From the NCBI GenBank assembly GCA_037833965.1, contig AP031353.1, forward strand, positions 1,118,501 to 1,182,500: DNA of 64,000 nucleotides, written 5' to 3'. Shown one piece after another: positions 11,901-24,742 of this stretch; positions within the stretch are counted from its first letter, which is position 1; every line of letters starts with the position of its first letter. The translations under genes were made by a program, and so were the position numbers. Below the pieces are notes generated by a model that was given only the letters and a program-made list of their open reading frames with translations, ran no database searches and was not told the origin of the DNA. This DNA comes from Marchantia polymorpha subsp. ruderalis (taxonomy: Eukaryota > Streptophyta > Marchantiopsida > Marchantiales > Marchantiaceae).

Positions 11901-14900
11901 GTTAGGTAGTTTCGTTCCTGTGACTATTGTCTCATTCGCCCAATCCCTCCTCTACTTCAATTGTTATGGTTATGAAAATTTTATCGACTTTGTTACAGTA
12001 ATTATATAATGCGCTGTCAGTTTGCGTGAGTATAGTCACATTTCATACTCTCTGTTTGTCATTCAAGCTGCGTAGTTATCTGAACCATAATGCCGAAACT
12101 TTGTTCATTGAATTGGTATGACATGAAATAATGTTGCGTTCTTGTCGATATCCAGATAAAAAAGGAGGAGTTGCTTCAAATGGTTCGGGATGCTGTTACT
12201 GGTTTGAAGCTCAATCCCGAGGTGGAAAGGTATGTTTTCTATTTCCCTAGACGAAAGCAATAAACAGCACCGGAAAGAAATATCCCCTTTAGCTGAAAGC
12301 GTGTCACAGAACAGTTTGTCATTGTCGTTTGAACTTATTCAAATCTTACTTTTTGCCCATCTCTCGTATTGTTCCTGAGATGATCGGATAAACCAGCTTT
12401 GAGCTTTATCGATCAACTCGTGGCTGTGCAGGTTAGATTCAGAAATTGCGTCTCTGCAAAATCAAATTCTTGAGAAGGGAGGTGCTCTTGGAGTCAATGA
12501 TGAAAGTGGCATCATGCAACCACCTAGACCTGGTCCGGTGCGATTTCTTGTCCTATCTCTGTATACATATCTTGTTGTTCTGATGGACATATTATTTTCA
12601 ACATCAATCGATTCTGAGAACAATTTTTAATGAATAAGGTGGTATGCATATGCTCTTTCAAGTGTCGTTTTTATGTTCTCTTCTCTAGTTCCTGAATTTC
12701 TTGATTCTGAGAGCATCTTTCGTTGCTTTGCCAGGAAACCAACACTACTGCGGATATTATTCAATTGCAAATACGCCTACGGCTTTGCTTGCAAAAGAAG
12801 GCTTCGGCACTGCACCAAGGAGACAGTCCACAAGAACGTTCTCGGAAGGTAAGCAATGTCCTCACAGTACGATTAACAGAACTGGAGTGATTATGCTTTT
12901 CATCGGCATGTGACGATGGAGTGATGCCCATCAGGTAGGTTTTGTTTGATGGTCACTCGTTTCTATTCTCGCATTGAGGACCTACACAGTACTTTGTTCT
13001 GACTGCGTTTGACTGCGTTTGACTGCGATTGACTCCATGTTTTATTCATGTTTCATTTCTGTTTCTTACTTGTGCATTGGCCCCGATGGATTGTGACGGC
13101 CTGCCTGCTTCATTCTTCCGCAATTCGCACACTGTTTTCTGTTTTGTTTACTTTGAATCTGCCGATTCGATGTTTCAGCAGGATGTATGCCATGCATCTG
13201 TTCTGGTCTATATAGCTGTTCAACTACAGTGCTTCTAATATACTCCCTGTGGTTGTAATTCCCGTGTCTTTATTCGTTGGTCGCCTTGCGTGTTAAGCCC
13301 TTGTGTTACTTCAGTTGTTTCCCTCCTTATTAACTTTTTTTTTTGGTTCCAGGTGGAGAAGTTGAGGCAGCTCTCGGTTGCTCTCAACCAAACTTCCGAG
13401 GAGACTGAGAAGCAGATTACCAAGAATCGGTCTGTACTTCCTTTTCGTTCTTTCTGTTATTACTGTCTTGAACTAGTTAGAGCAGATTTGCAAGATAAAA
13501 CACACATTCAAAACAAAGCCTTACATGCAGTGACAAGTTTCCTTGCTTTTCAAAGGATCTCGTTGATGGGAACCTAATTTCCAATTTTTCTATTCGATGG
13601 TACTCTTACACCCATGGTACTCCGTTCTTTCTGTGCAGTCAGCAAAAACTAGATGCCGTAAACTATCGGGCAGCCAAAGCATTGGAAGTGACCGAAGCTG
13701 AGAAGGTATGATATCGGAGGCTCATTACATTTTACTTAGAAACTTGAAGCCTCAAAATACTCTTTGCTATCATCCAGACAAGCGAAGGTATTTCGTCAAC
13801 TTTATCCTGCCTTGGAATGGCAAAAGGACGACTTTGAAGTTTATCTCACTTTTTGATCTTATACCTCCCGTTGACTACATTAGTACATGGAATTTGTTGC
13901 GAATTCAGGTGGTGGCTGGTGAGGTTCGTGAATTGGACAAGCGCAGGCAAGCTCTCGAGGCCGAACTGGCGGAAGTGAGTACGCTTAGGCATAATTTAGT
14001 CACGTTTAGCCACGCTTTAGTCAAGATCACACAGGATCTGAGATCTCTTGTATTGGGTATTACTTGACACTGAATATGTTGCGAGCTCAATCACGAAGGA
14101 CGTGAAATGGATGCAACGATAACGATATTGGCAAAAACTAAATTTAACGAATATCAAACGATAGTTGTACCTATGATGGCAGGTAATGTAGCAATTATCA
14201 TATTTGTGAAGCATACTTTTGTTTCAAAGCTTTTTGGAAAACTTACAAGGCTTTGGGTTTCAGGTGAAGTCAGCCCTAGCAGCGGCTACTGTGCGACACA
14301 TCAATATTCAGGAAGAGAAAGAACAGTTTGATGTAGCCAGCAGCAATATCGTGGCTCATTTGTCGATTCAGGTTTCTATCTTACACCTGTGTTTTCTGTA
14401 TGATGTATGTGTCACCTCATGGTTGCTGTTCTGGACCGTGGGTCATGAGAATCTCCTTGAAGTCTGTTTGAAGTCTGTGCTTTGAAGGTCTGTGATGCAA
14501 TCATATTTCATGTGTGCTCGAGCATTCGATTCACCTTGGCATAATGAAATTGTATTGACGGTTCTTTGAGTGTAAGAAATATGAAGGATCTTAATTTGGA
14601 AAGTTAAGATAAGTCTTGGTTCAATCTTTTCAGTACGCACAGTTCCTGGGATTGCGGTCTATGTGGAAGGTTGCCCTAGTATTAAGTTTTCTTCTGTAAC
14701 CCTTTCTTCTATGAATTTGTGAGGAACTGATTTATGGCAATATATTTTAAGAAGGAAGCTTACGCTATTTTCTTCGGACTCTGTCTAACCAGGAAGAAGA
14801 GCTGTCAAAGTCGATCAGTGCATGTAAAACTGAAGCAAGTGTAGCAAGTACCTGGGTAAACTTTCTGGAGGATACCTGGGTATTGCAGTCAGCCTCTATG

Positions 14901-17410
14901 GAACAGAAGGTCAAGGAGACAGAGTATGTTAAAATAAGTTCTACACTCATCATTCACTTTTTTTTTTGTTGGAGCTCTTTGTGGATGTCATTGTCTTTCT
15001 GAATTTTAGAAGTTGAGATCAGTATCGAAAATTACGGGTTGATGTGGATTATAAGAAACCAAGTTTGTTTTTCTTCAAATACCATACTCTTACAGAATGC
15101 TTGTTTCCTTGTGTCTATTTTCTGAGTACCCTTTAACGTTGCTGTTTTTGAAGAGTTTCATGGGAGGATTCCAAACATCAGTTTCTTCAGATTGCTGCCA
15201 TCAACTTGGCGTATCGTCAGGTACATAGAATCTGGACGTAAACTGTTCTTTTCGTTCAGAGCTAAAACTGAGTAGGCATTGCATGTTGACATTCTCATGT
15301 GCATCCACGTGTAATATCGTGCAGTGCTTTTCACTTTTCTACACAAGAAAACAATTTGAAGCACTGTCATCGAACGAATATTGTAGTGAACTTCAGCGGC
15401 CAAATTTATAGGGTGCCAATAGGGTGCCAATAACAACCAATAATGCAAATGATACACATAATGAAGCAGTAGCTGGTACCTTTTTCGTAGGAAGCTCTTA
15501 CAGAGCCTGCTTAGGGTAGTTCGGTATTTGACAGGAGTCATGAGTTGAAGAAAATTCTTGAAAGGTTCATTCACGTTCGTTGTCAGAGCTGATGAATTTT
15601 TCTTTTGTCCAACAGGAGGAGTTGGTTCTCTTCCTCAAGAGATTGACCTTCTGTGCCGAAGAACTAGAGATTCTGAGACAGAAGAAGTACGTAGCATTAT
15701 CCCATTGCAGTCTGTGTGGAACCATACAGCTCACCTCTATCATGGCAAACTAGTTACAATGATTGTTGGGCTGAAACACTATTGCACTCTTTTTCCTGGT
15801 CTTGAAGTCGCTGTTCACCCTTCACGTTCTCATTGGCTCTTTCTTTGTGCTGAACTGTACTATACTGATCCTGCTTGCGCTGCTTACAGATTTTTGTATT
15901 GTATTAGGGTGCAGTAGATCCTCGTTAGTATGTATCCGTCATGAACCCTTCCGTCCTAATATACTTTTATATGGAATCGTTTAATTCCTTCCTGAAAATG
16001 TACCTCCCTTTAACCCCACTGTTTCAAATATGTCAGGTGTGAAAATTAGTAGTGAGGGAATTGTCAAAGAAAGCTTCATGAGTAACATCTTTGCATGTAT
16101 TTTAGCATACCAAAAGGAGAAACAGAATGGGCACAACAGTTGTTCATGATCAATGTCCACCAACCTGAAAAACGAAAGATGTTGACTTTCCCATTTTTGT
16201 TTGAATGAGAGCAATAGATTCTGATTACTCTTAATACAGCAAAATCTTATTACCAAAGGATTTCACAAATTTCATCAACAACTAGCAGCAGAGTAAATTA
16301 GTTCTTTTCTTGATGAATAAAACTATTTTACTCTGTGTGTGCGACTTACGAGTAAATTTTATCGAGTGGTTTTGATATATATCCATCTCTTTCCAAATTA
16401 TAACACAAACACATTAGGTTCCTTCTTGATGTGCTTATGACTTTCAGTCACGTAATTGTCTGTCACCAGCAATATCACTTTACAAGTTTCACTGAAAGTT
16501 ATCGTTTTCTGAGAGACGCTTTGGTTATACTCATTTCTGTTTTGTGACCTGGAAATCCTTAGATCGAATGTGGCAGACCTTGGGATGGAGGGAGTGATTC
16601 CTGACATCGTAAGAGCAATCCGAAAAACTCAAGACAGCTACTTGGAGACTGAGAATCAGGTACACATTTGTACCTTATCTCGTTTCTTTCTCCATGTCGG
16701 CTATAGTTGTTGTGTTTTCCGTTTTGGAATTATTGTCTTTTCCGTTTAAGTAAGATGTCTGATTTCGTGGGTACTTGCCATGTCGAACCTCTTGTCATAT
16801 TGCACAAAATTGTATCCAGGTGGAAAAAACTCTGAAGCTCATTGGTCAATTGGAAGAAGAAGTACAAGCATATCAAAAGGACGGAGAGAGGTAAGACTTA
16901 TAACGCGACTCAAGAGCCGTTTTATTTTGTAAATATTATTTCTCATGCCGTGTTAGCCTCTTGCCTTAACTTGGATTTTGTCTCTGTCGTGTGCTGTTTT
17001 ACTTCACTAGTGAGAAGAGTGAAGCGGAGGTGAAGCTGAGGAGAGCGTTCGAAGCCGTAGCAAAGTTGGGCCAGGAGTACGAGGCACGACAGAGACCGGA
17101 GATGGAAATTGAAAAGAAAGCTATCCAGCAAGGTCGAGCTATGTTAGAGAAGGCGAGAGCACAGGTCATCGAGACTGGAGCGCATATAAAATCAGTTACT
17201 TCCAAGAGTAGCACACAAAAAGAATCGAGTGCTCAAGCTTCCCCCAAGGATGAAGTGACAAAATCAATCCCGGAGGTAAAGGAGGCAGTTCCGAACGAAA
17301 ACACAGATGAGGTGAAGGACGACAAGGACAACAAAGACTCCCTTGAGGTCGAAACAGAGGGATGGGAGTTTGACGAACTTGAGGAAGACATGAGCCCTAA
17401 GGAGAAATAA
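8952..17410 (+). CDS. Coiled-coil protein of a plant-conserved family (18 exons, 699 aa)
   Basis: Exons: 8952-9110, 9509-9754, 10267-10362, 10665-10717, 10874-10970, 12156-12229, 12432-12537, 12735-12848, 13353-13429, 13639-13705, 13909-13974, 14264-14371, 14793-14923, 15154-15220, 15616-15686, 16563-16659, 16820-16890, 17011-17410. All borders are GT-AG, all phases agree, and the sum is 2100 bases. The N-terminus (MSWIRSAFNKAAEVGGKN) is amphipathic. A short globular part follows with EPLNFRDVFLRSHALE and ILEAPEEGEVSMLLEIFG (about 145-185). Residues about 215-590 are mainly heptad-rich coiled coil (VEKLRQLSVALNQTSEETEK) broken by TWVNFLEDTWVLQ (about 448). The tail is acidic and ends WEFDELEEDMSPKEK. 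I recall flowering-plant homologues labelled 'structural maintenance of chromosomes-like', but there is no Walker ATPase, so it is not a true SMC. Function is unknown; a scaffold role is only inference. Confidence 0.85.
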
Positions 17411-19100
17411 ACGCAAGAAAGGCCTGTGTTAATATAAGGAATTCATTTTGTAGACCAGAACCCTGTAAGATGGATTTGGTGATGGTTCTGGTTGAGACAT
17501 GCTGTTGGTTCAACCAGCTTGTAAAAAGGAGAGAGTGGTGCAGACCTCGTTTTGTTGGAAATATGTGGGCAAATGGAGGTGGGTGTCTAGTGATCCATAC
17601 TATTTCGTCATTCCCACAACGTCGTGGGTGCGGGCAGGCCCTTTCGGGAGTCCTGGAGTTGCTGGTAGATAGCCCATTAGTTACCTGTAATTACTCTTAT
17701 TGATATGTAGGTGTTCATAGCCTTGTTCTTAAGGATCTGCATCAGTAGTTGAAAGTGGCTCAACTGTTCCCTTCCTTACCTGATTAAATTCCGTAGAGTG
17801 TGAGCAGTTGTGCTATTACTTGAAAGTGTTCGTTGTTCTGGGACATCGATAGAACATAATTCAAGGTCGGAGCAGAGCACATTGTTCTCGGTACCATTAT
17901 GCCCCGTTAAATAGAATATAGTACCGTTGAAGGTGTGTATGTTGTTCATCTTGTTTGTGGACCAGAACGAGTGAGACTCAATCTTCAAAGACGAAGGTAC
18001 AGAGAAAGATTCCAACCCATGCCTGAAGGAAGCGTTTCCTCTACTCAGTGGACCAGCTTTTGCGATTTCGACTTATTCCTGGATCGGCCTTTCGTTCTCC
18101 ATAGTCCCTCGTCATGAAGGCATTCTTTTATAAACAAGTTTTACTTATTCCAAGAAGATTGCTATGAAGCCTTGAACGTTTATTCGTTGATTAGATTCGT
18201 TTTGAATAAACGGGCTCTCTGACTTCTTGTTGAAAAGTAGCTGTATTACAACTTGACGTCTCTACTTCAGCCGCGAGGACTGGAGAGAAGATGTCTGCTA
18301 TGAATTGTACACAAAGATGCTTTCTTTCTTTCTTTTCTTTTGTACGGTCGTCCATGAGCATATATTATTTAACTGGGAGTTTTGTGTGGGTAGTTATGAC
18401 AATGTAGAAATATGTTCTTGGTGGGGGTAAGTGCAAACTATATTGGACTATACCTTCTCTAGACTTGGCTTGTGAATCATGAAGAATGATGGATCACTCG
18501 TTACTCCCAAAAGTCAGTTGTGTAACTATAGTTTACTTTGGCAAGCTACTGGCTTGATGTATAAGGAAGCGAAACCTTCAGTGGACCGCCTCCCATCTCA
18601 ATCATTCGAACTTGTTTGTTTTTAACTGTTTCGAAACATTCACTTTTGAAGTTATCTTGCAATCTAAATTGTGCTGTCTGTTTTCGAGGAAATGTGCACT
18701 TATACTTTGGACTTGATCGTGGTAAATGAGCCAAAGTAGTGTGAATCTTGGAGGATTGCGCCTCATAGGAATTAGACATACAAGATAGTCGTCTTACTTT
18801 GTTTGCGTTCCGTCAGACTTGTTCAGATGATGTGGTGTACCCAATATATCACCGTGCCCATCATTTCAATGGGTATGAACGTACATTTGAAGAAACTTGT
18901 ATTTGAGAAGCGATGGATACCGACTTGTTCGGGACCATATTAGTATTTGGTCTCGGAGGAAAAACACGTCAGAAACCGCCTTAATAACGCACATTATGTT
19001 TGCCATGTCACCATTTATGCATGGATTCAAGACTTTCGGACATGTATATACTCTGTCCTGCACAAAAGTTACTATGCCAAAGTTTTCTTAAGATAAAACT
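17411..19100. other. 3' flank of the coiled-coil gene, no gene seen
   Basis: Moderate-GC sequence follows the stop codon and probably includes the 3' UTR. Short open frames (up to about 80 codons) show no family resemblance and no splice-consistent continuation. Confidence 0.4.
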
Positions 19101-21900
19101 TGATCCACAGTGAAACCTTTGAGGATATTTGGCGTCATATATTATTATTCACATTTCATTGATGAATATAGCACATTTTTTTGAAGTGAAGAATTGGATA
19201 TAAAATGTATAGTAGTTAAAATCATCAAGAGTTCATATGACGTTGGATATTTTTACTCATCATAGTATCAATTTTATACTTCATATATTGATTGTGTATA
19301 CTCTAATCATTGAAATGATTTTTTCCACCTATTATTGTCAAGAGGATATATTACAATTCTTAACTAGTAAGATTCATTATTTACTGTATGCAATATTATT
19401 ATAAGAGTTGTTTTACGAATTTAGATACTTGAAATATCTGATATATATATATATATATATATATATCCCTCTCTCGACTAAGGAAAAAATGAGATAAATT
19501 ATATGCTCTTAATCTTTGAATTTGAAACAAATAGGTTCGTACTAGTTTCCATATAGTCATTCCCATATGGATAGGTTCAAATAGAAATTGATCAACTTTT
19601 AGAAATAGAAATAGAAATATATATATACATATACTTCTATTTGGAAAAAATTATTTTTTTATATAGATTCGTTCTACATGTAATGAAATAATTTTTTAAA
19701 AGATATATTGTCATAAAATGACATATATTAAAATGAAAATCGGGTTTATCTAATTTTGAAATCTCAGATTTTACATCTTTTTAGTAATAAAGATCTGATG
19801 ATAAAGAGGATCATGTTTTGTTTAAGATCATTTGCTCAAAATGAAAATTTAATAATTTCTAAATATTATAAAAATATGAAAAATATTGTTGATAATAACT
19901 TTGGCGTAGATTTTATTTTCTTAAATTTTAATGGAATAAAAAACGGATGTCTTAGAAGATATATGTTACCAAAAAATATATAAATCATGAATTGAATAAT
20001 AAAATAAAATCTAAATTTTGTTATTTGCAGTTATAAAATAATTTACATCTAAATATACACACTTTCAAAGATGAAGAAAAATAATTTCGATTCATATATA
20101 ACATTAAATTGAATTTCTTTTCCAACATCATCATGAACTTAATAATGTGGTGAAAAGTTTGTAACTTTGATGAATATATTTTTGTGTAGAATTCATCATG
20201 TTGGTACTTTTTATCAAATCTTTTGTTCAATGAAGTATTAACTTCTGAGACTTATTTTTAATGAAATTCATGTTTGATTCAATCACATTTCAATATAATT
20301 GATTTACAAGCTTACCTATTGAACCCAAAATACGAAATAGACAAGAATCATACCAGCCATAAAAACATATATTCTCATCGAAGAATGAAATACTTTGATA
20401 TAGTTTTCCTCTGTTAAGTTTCAATCACTAAGATTCAATTCAATGCAAGGGTTTCGTAGAAATTGTGAAGTTTTACTTTTAGGAAATTCAAATTGATGTA
20501 ACTTTCTTGCAGTTTAATAATTTTGTACCCACAAGTAGTCACATAGTGACATATTTGACTATGCTCGTTGAATCTTGAATCTAGTTGGATTCAATCTTTC
20601 CCCAATCTTGAACTTCGTGCATCTTCTCCGCTTCAAATTCCTCAAAAGACCGTGAATTCTCAACATTTTCATACTATCTCGCTTCTATCGCCTTCGCTCA
20701 AACATGAGGTTGACCTAAATCTCTGCATATCTTATTCTCTTTGCTCATCACCTTCATAAAGCTTCGAAGCCAAATCGTATCAATGAATTGACAAGCTTGA
20801 AGAACAAGAGGCCAGGACAAAACAATTCAAAGTTCTAATACCAATTAACATGTTATTTTCACCCCGAGGAAATTCAAACAAGTAAGTCAAACACACGTCA
20901 ACATGAGAATGCATACAAACAGGCATAGTAAACCATGAACATACGTGGTTTGTAATTGCAATTTAGGTCTTCAAAACACCTCAGTGCTTATTGAAAAATC
21001 CCTAAAATGTCACGGAAATTTTTTATGAGCTCTCTAATATAGTGACAATTTAACGAGCTTCGCTAATTGGGTTCAAGCTAACAGGAGTTATCACAAGATC
21101 TCTGTTAACTCCTATCAAGAAAAGATCATGCACCACAAGAAAAGTCAAGAAATCACATGCACACACACAAACATACATGGGATATACATGGTCCCCGAAA
21201 CAAAATATCACTTATCTCTTCAAACCCATAGGAAAATTTGAAAATTTATGCACATATAAGTTCTTTGATAGATTATTTCTGAGTCCTAACATTATAGATG
21301 GATTTCAACTTGACTCATTTGGATATGAACACTTGACTGTTTTGACTAACATGTCTAAATATCACAGCTTAGTTAAATCTCATAAAATATACTGTATATG
21401 TTCTAAACCCGTGTGTGTCATTCACCTTGAATGCCTTGGATTCGTTAAAGGAGAAATTCTAACTATTTGTTTTCACTTAGGTTATATGACGCTCCTCATA
21501 TTCTGCACATTTTTTGTGATCTGATTGGCTCTCAATCCATGTCCTTGCTATTTTTAGCTTATAAAAGGTTTGAAATAATGTTTTTTCTAACTCAAGTTAT
21601 GGTTGAGAGAAATCTTCCACAATTCCAATTCAAATTCTAATACTCAGTGCCATCAGTATCAGATAATAGAAGTGGGAATTACACCTGACCAATGCCAGTT
21701 GTTAGACTTTCCAAAGAATTTTGGAATCACGATTTGGAATATTTTAACATGGACAATTCTATAACGCCACCCAAAGAATCTAAACATACTTCCAAAATGT
21801 ATTAGATAATGTAACGACGAAAGGTATGAACATCCATTCGCACTAACTGTCACCGTGGAGGACATAAACTGTCAGTGCAGTTGAGGATCAGTAGAATCTT
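19101..21900. other. AT-rich intergenic stretch with a TA microsatellite
   Basis: This is strongly AT-rich. It holds a pure (TA)n run at about 19440-19467 and a short agaaat tandem near 19600-19620. At 20829-20843 the minus strand reads TGGTATTAGAAC, close to the initiator-Met tRNA primer-binding site used by many plant retrotransposons (TGGTATCAGAGC). That weakly suggests a decayed LTR element reading leftward. No gene is recognised. Confidence 0.5.
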
Positions 21901-22272
21901 TCATCTCGTTCGTCACCATATTTTATCTGTGAATGACTCTCTCTCTCGTCTCTAGTCCATGCCAAGTTAGCTCTTCCTCACCCTCCACTTGGGACCATGC
22001 TTCATTCGTCGTTGGCTCGTCGAGGGCACCTTCACGGCGTCCGCCGGATGCGCTACACTTTAGAACGGTAAACTCGCAACACGCTTGAACATGCAATCGA
22101 GGTCCATCGCCAGGTCCAGCGAGAGACTCTCATCGACATGGACGAACATGTTCTGGGCCGGGCCACGGGCGTAGACACTGCGAGCGTGTGATTTCACGGG
22201 TGTCTTTACGAGTCCGTGCATCCGTGGTTCTGTGGAGAATGCTACCGCGTGCTCTCGAGAACGAACCCACCC

Positions 22273-24095
22273 ATGGCAACTGTGGAGGTTTTAGTCCAAA
22301 ATCTGTCGTCCAGGGGAGCTCAAGCGCGAAATGTATTGCAGAGTGTCCCTCCCCAGCGTCGCGCGCAATTGCTTTTGCAGAATATGGCCGGTCTCTCGAA
22401 TCGACTCCTCGAAGTCGCAGGTCTTGCCCTAACGCTCCAAACTTTACAGACCACTAGAGTTTGAGGTCTTGTAAAGGTTGCATTGTGTTCTAGTTTGTGA
22501 TTCTCTGGTCATCGAGTCCTTCACATTGTGTTCAGCTGAAATGTATGTATCCATATTATTTAGATTCGCAGCCGTGGAGGTAATCGGAGTTGAAGTTTCC
22601 GAGAGCGTTGCCTGTCACATTGTCGTCACGCCTAGAAGTGTTTGCAGTGTTCTTGTTATGCAGGTCGTCTGTTGTTCAAAGACCAACTTATTGAGAACTT
22701 CTTCACATCAATATGTTTTAGGAAAAAAATTCGGACTTTAGACTAATGGCTTTTCACGACGTATAGTTATGTGTTCTGTCAAGTCGTTGCTAAGCGGAAT
22801 GAATGAGCGCAAAGGTGCTGAAAGTATACAATCTGAGGCTGTGTAGATTTATGGCCAGTCAGGTAGAGGGATACTGGACGAGCCATGATCAGGAAAAGAG
22901 CTCTCAAGTAGACTGAATGAGGTCGTCGAAAATTTCACAGCTTTGAAAAGAGCAGCAGAGTAGAAAAGAGCAAATAGATTAAACAGCAACGTGAGTGCAT
23001 ACTGTAAACCCACATATAATTTGTACTCATGTTTATCAGCCATATTTTAATGTGTCCTGGTGAGTTTTGACGATTGTTGCTTCAAATTCTTTTGCAGGCA
23101 ACAAAGATTGGCAGACTGGTCAAAACAAGCTGATGGCGCCTACGTTACTACAAGGTGCAGTACTGCCACCGGAAGGAGCGGCAGCTACAACTATCAAGGA
23201 CGTCCTTGGACTCCTTGATTATCATCAGACACTTTTGTTCGAGGCCATTGCGGAGTTGGCAGAGCTGCAAGAAATGGAAAACGAGAAGCAACGCATTGTG
23301 GATGCCATCGCAACAAAAGACTTGGCCATGCGGGACTTCGCCAAGCGCGTGCGAGATGCTCAACAGGTTCTGGAAGCAACCGTGGAGGAGTTCGATGACT
23401 ACAGACGACCAAAGCGGAAGGGTGTCACGGATGAGTGTAGCGGAATAGGTTTGGGGACGATTAATGTGCAAGAATTGGTGGCCTATGCCCATCGCATCAG
23501 TTATACCACGTTCGCTCCTCCTGAATTCGCCGAAGGTGCGGCTTTGCGTGGCGCACTTCCTCCCGCTCCTCAGGATGAACAGATGCGTGCATCGAAATTG
23601 TACCATGTCAGTGAACTCGATCTGGGACTTCCGAAAGTGTTTGAGCGAGTCGTATCTCCGCTCATGGGTGCTGATGCTGACACCAAGGTCGAAGGTGGGT
23701 TCACTCCACATGCGGGTCCCGGCGGTTTGCCTCCACCGCCTCCTGGATGGAAGCCTGGTATGCCATTAGAGTTACCTCTGGAGTTGCCACCCATGCCTCC
23801 TGGATGGAAACCTGGAGATCCTATACCATTGCCTGCTGATATGCCGCCCCTTCCACCTGCCGGATGGAAGCCCGGAGATGCTGTGGTTTTGCCACCGGCT
23901 TTTGCACCGTTTCCTGGAGTCGAGGGTGCAGCACCTGCTGGACCTATTAAAGCTCCACCGCTACCTGCCCCTCCGATTCCAGCTTCGGGTGTCATTCATG
24001 TGCCTTTTGTGCAGCTTGATTTGAATCCTGAGCTTGAGGATGAATTTGGTAGTGAGTACAGTGACGATGATGGCAGTTCTGACGATGACGACTGA
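22273..24095 (+). CDS. MED4: Mediator complex subunit 4 (MED4), two exons, 381 aa
   Basis: Exons are 22273-22420 and 23098-24095, joined across a 677-bp intron (gtcttg...ttttgcag) with the split glycine codon G|GC. MED4 is part of the Mediator middle module, which carries signals from transcription factors to RNA polymerase II in the nucleus. Exon 1 supplies PPQRRAQLLLQNMAGLSNRL, matching the N-terminal helix of plant MED4. Residues about 80-157 form the coiled coil that pairs with other middle-module subunits. YAHRISYTTFAPPEF (179-193) followed by RGALPPAPQDEQMRAS is diagnostic for plant MED4. The C-terminal third has three PPGWKPG/PAGWKPG repeats and an acidic Asp/Ser tail. An in-frame ATG at 22216 would add 19 residues; I prefer 22273 because the extension does not resemble the family. 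Confidence 0.92.
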
Positions 24096-24574
24096 GGACG
24101 GAGGTGAGTTAGCAATGATCTAAAAGTTTGTCGTGACTTTATTGTTCGTCTAGAACGTTGATACAAAGGTTTAGTCGATTGCAAGTCCACGAAGATTAGG
24201 GCACTTTCATTTATTAGTTGTGTGAGGACACGCAGAATAACTCGATCTTCTGAACTCTTGAAGTCATCAATAAAAGAGGATCCACTCACTGTCACCAGGA
24301 GATGCATTTCAAGTTCGACGTTGATTGCTGAAGGTAGATAAGTCGCTGGACATTTGTTTACACCCTTGTATAGCGAGGAGATGTCAGTCTGTTTTTCAAT
24401 CATACTATTGTTGTTGGGGTGTCAGGCCCAAACTGCTTGTCCTTCAAATTTTTAATGAAGCGTACGTGCCTTCACCATTTTCAGGAGACTTCTCTCTGGT
24501 CTTGTAGCGTCTTGCTTGGGCCAATCTTGAAGGGGTCCAGATCGTTCTCACAGGACTTTCCGAGGGACTTACAG

Positions 24575-24742
24575 TCATCTTCTACTCTCTCGGAATTTTT
24601 TTCTCTTGAACTGCGCTGCAAGCAGTGGGCCCAATATTACTGCCCACAGGACCCCAGGAGGGGTTAACTGGACTTTGAAAGCTATTATCGGTGTTCCCTT
24701 CTTCATGCCTGTCCGGCCACCCCGACCGTCACTGCCGATTGT
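24575..24742 (-). CDS. Possible terminal exon of an unrecognised minus-strand gene
   Basis: A 56-codon stretch on the minus strand follows a textbook acceptor (tatttcccctacag) and ends in a stop. It encodes GRGGRTGMKKGTPIIAF, a hydrophobic segment (PPGVLWAVILGPLLAAQ) and a basic end (FKRKKFRESRR). That could be a short membrane-anchor tail. I could not find convincing upstream exons between 24750 and 26400, so it may be a relic or chance. No function is proposed. Confidence 0.2.
   Translation of the reverse strand, partial: TIGSDGRGGRTGMKKGTPIIAFKVQLTPPGVLWAVILGPLLAAQFKRKKFRESRR

Noticed and set aside
23148..23995. Minus-strand frames of 187 and 141 codons across MED4
   Set aside because: They are the antisense shadow of the MED4 exon; the Gly/Pro-rich one mirrors the PPGWKPG repeats.
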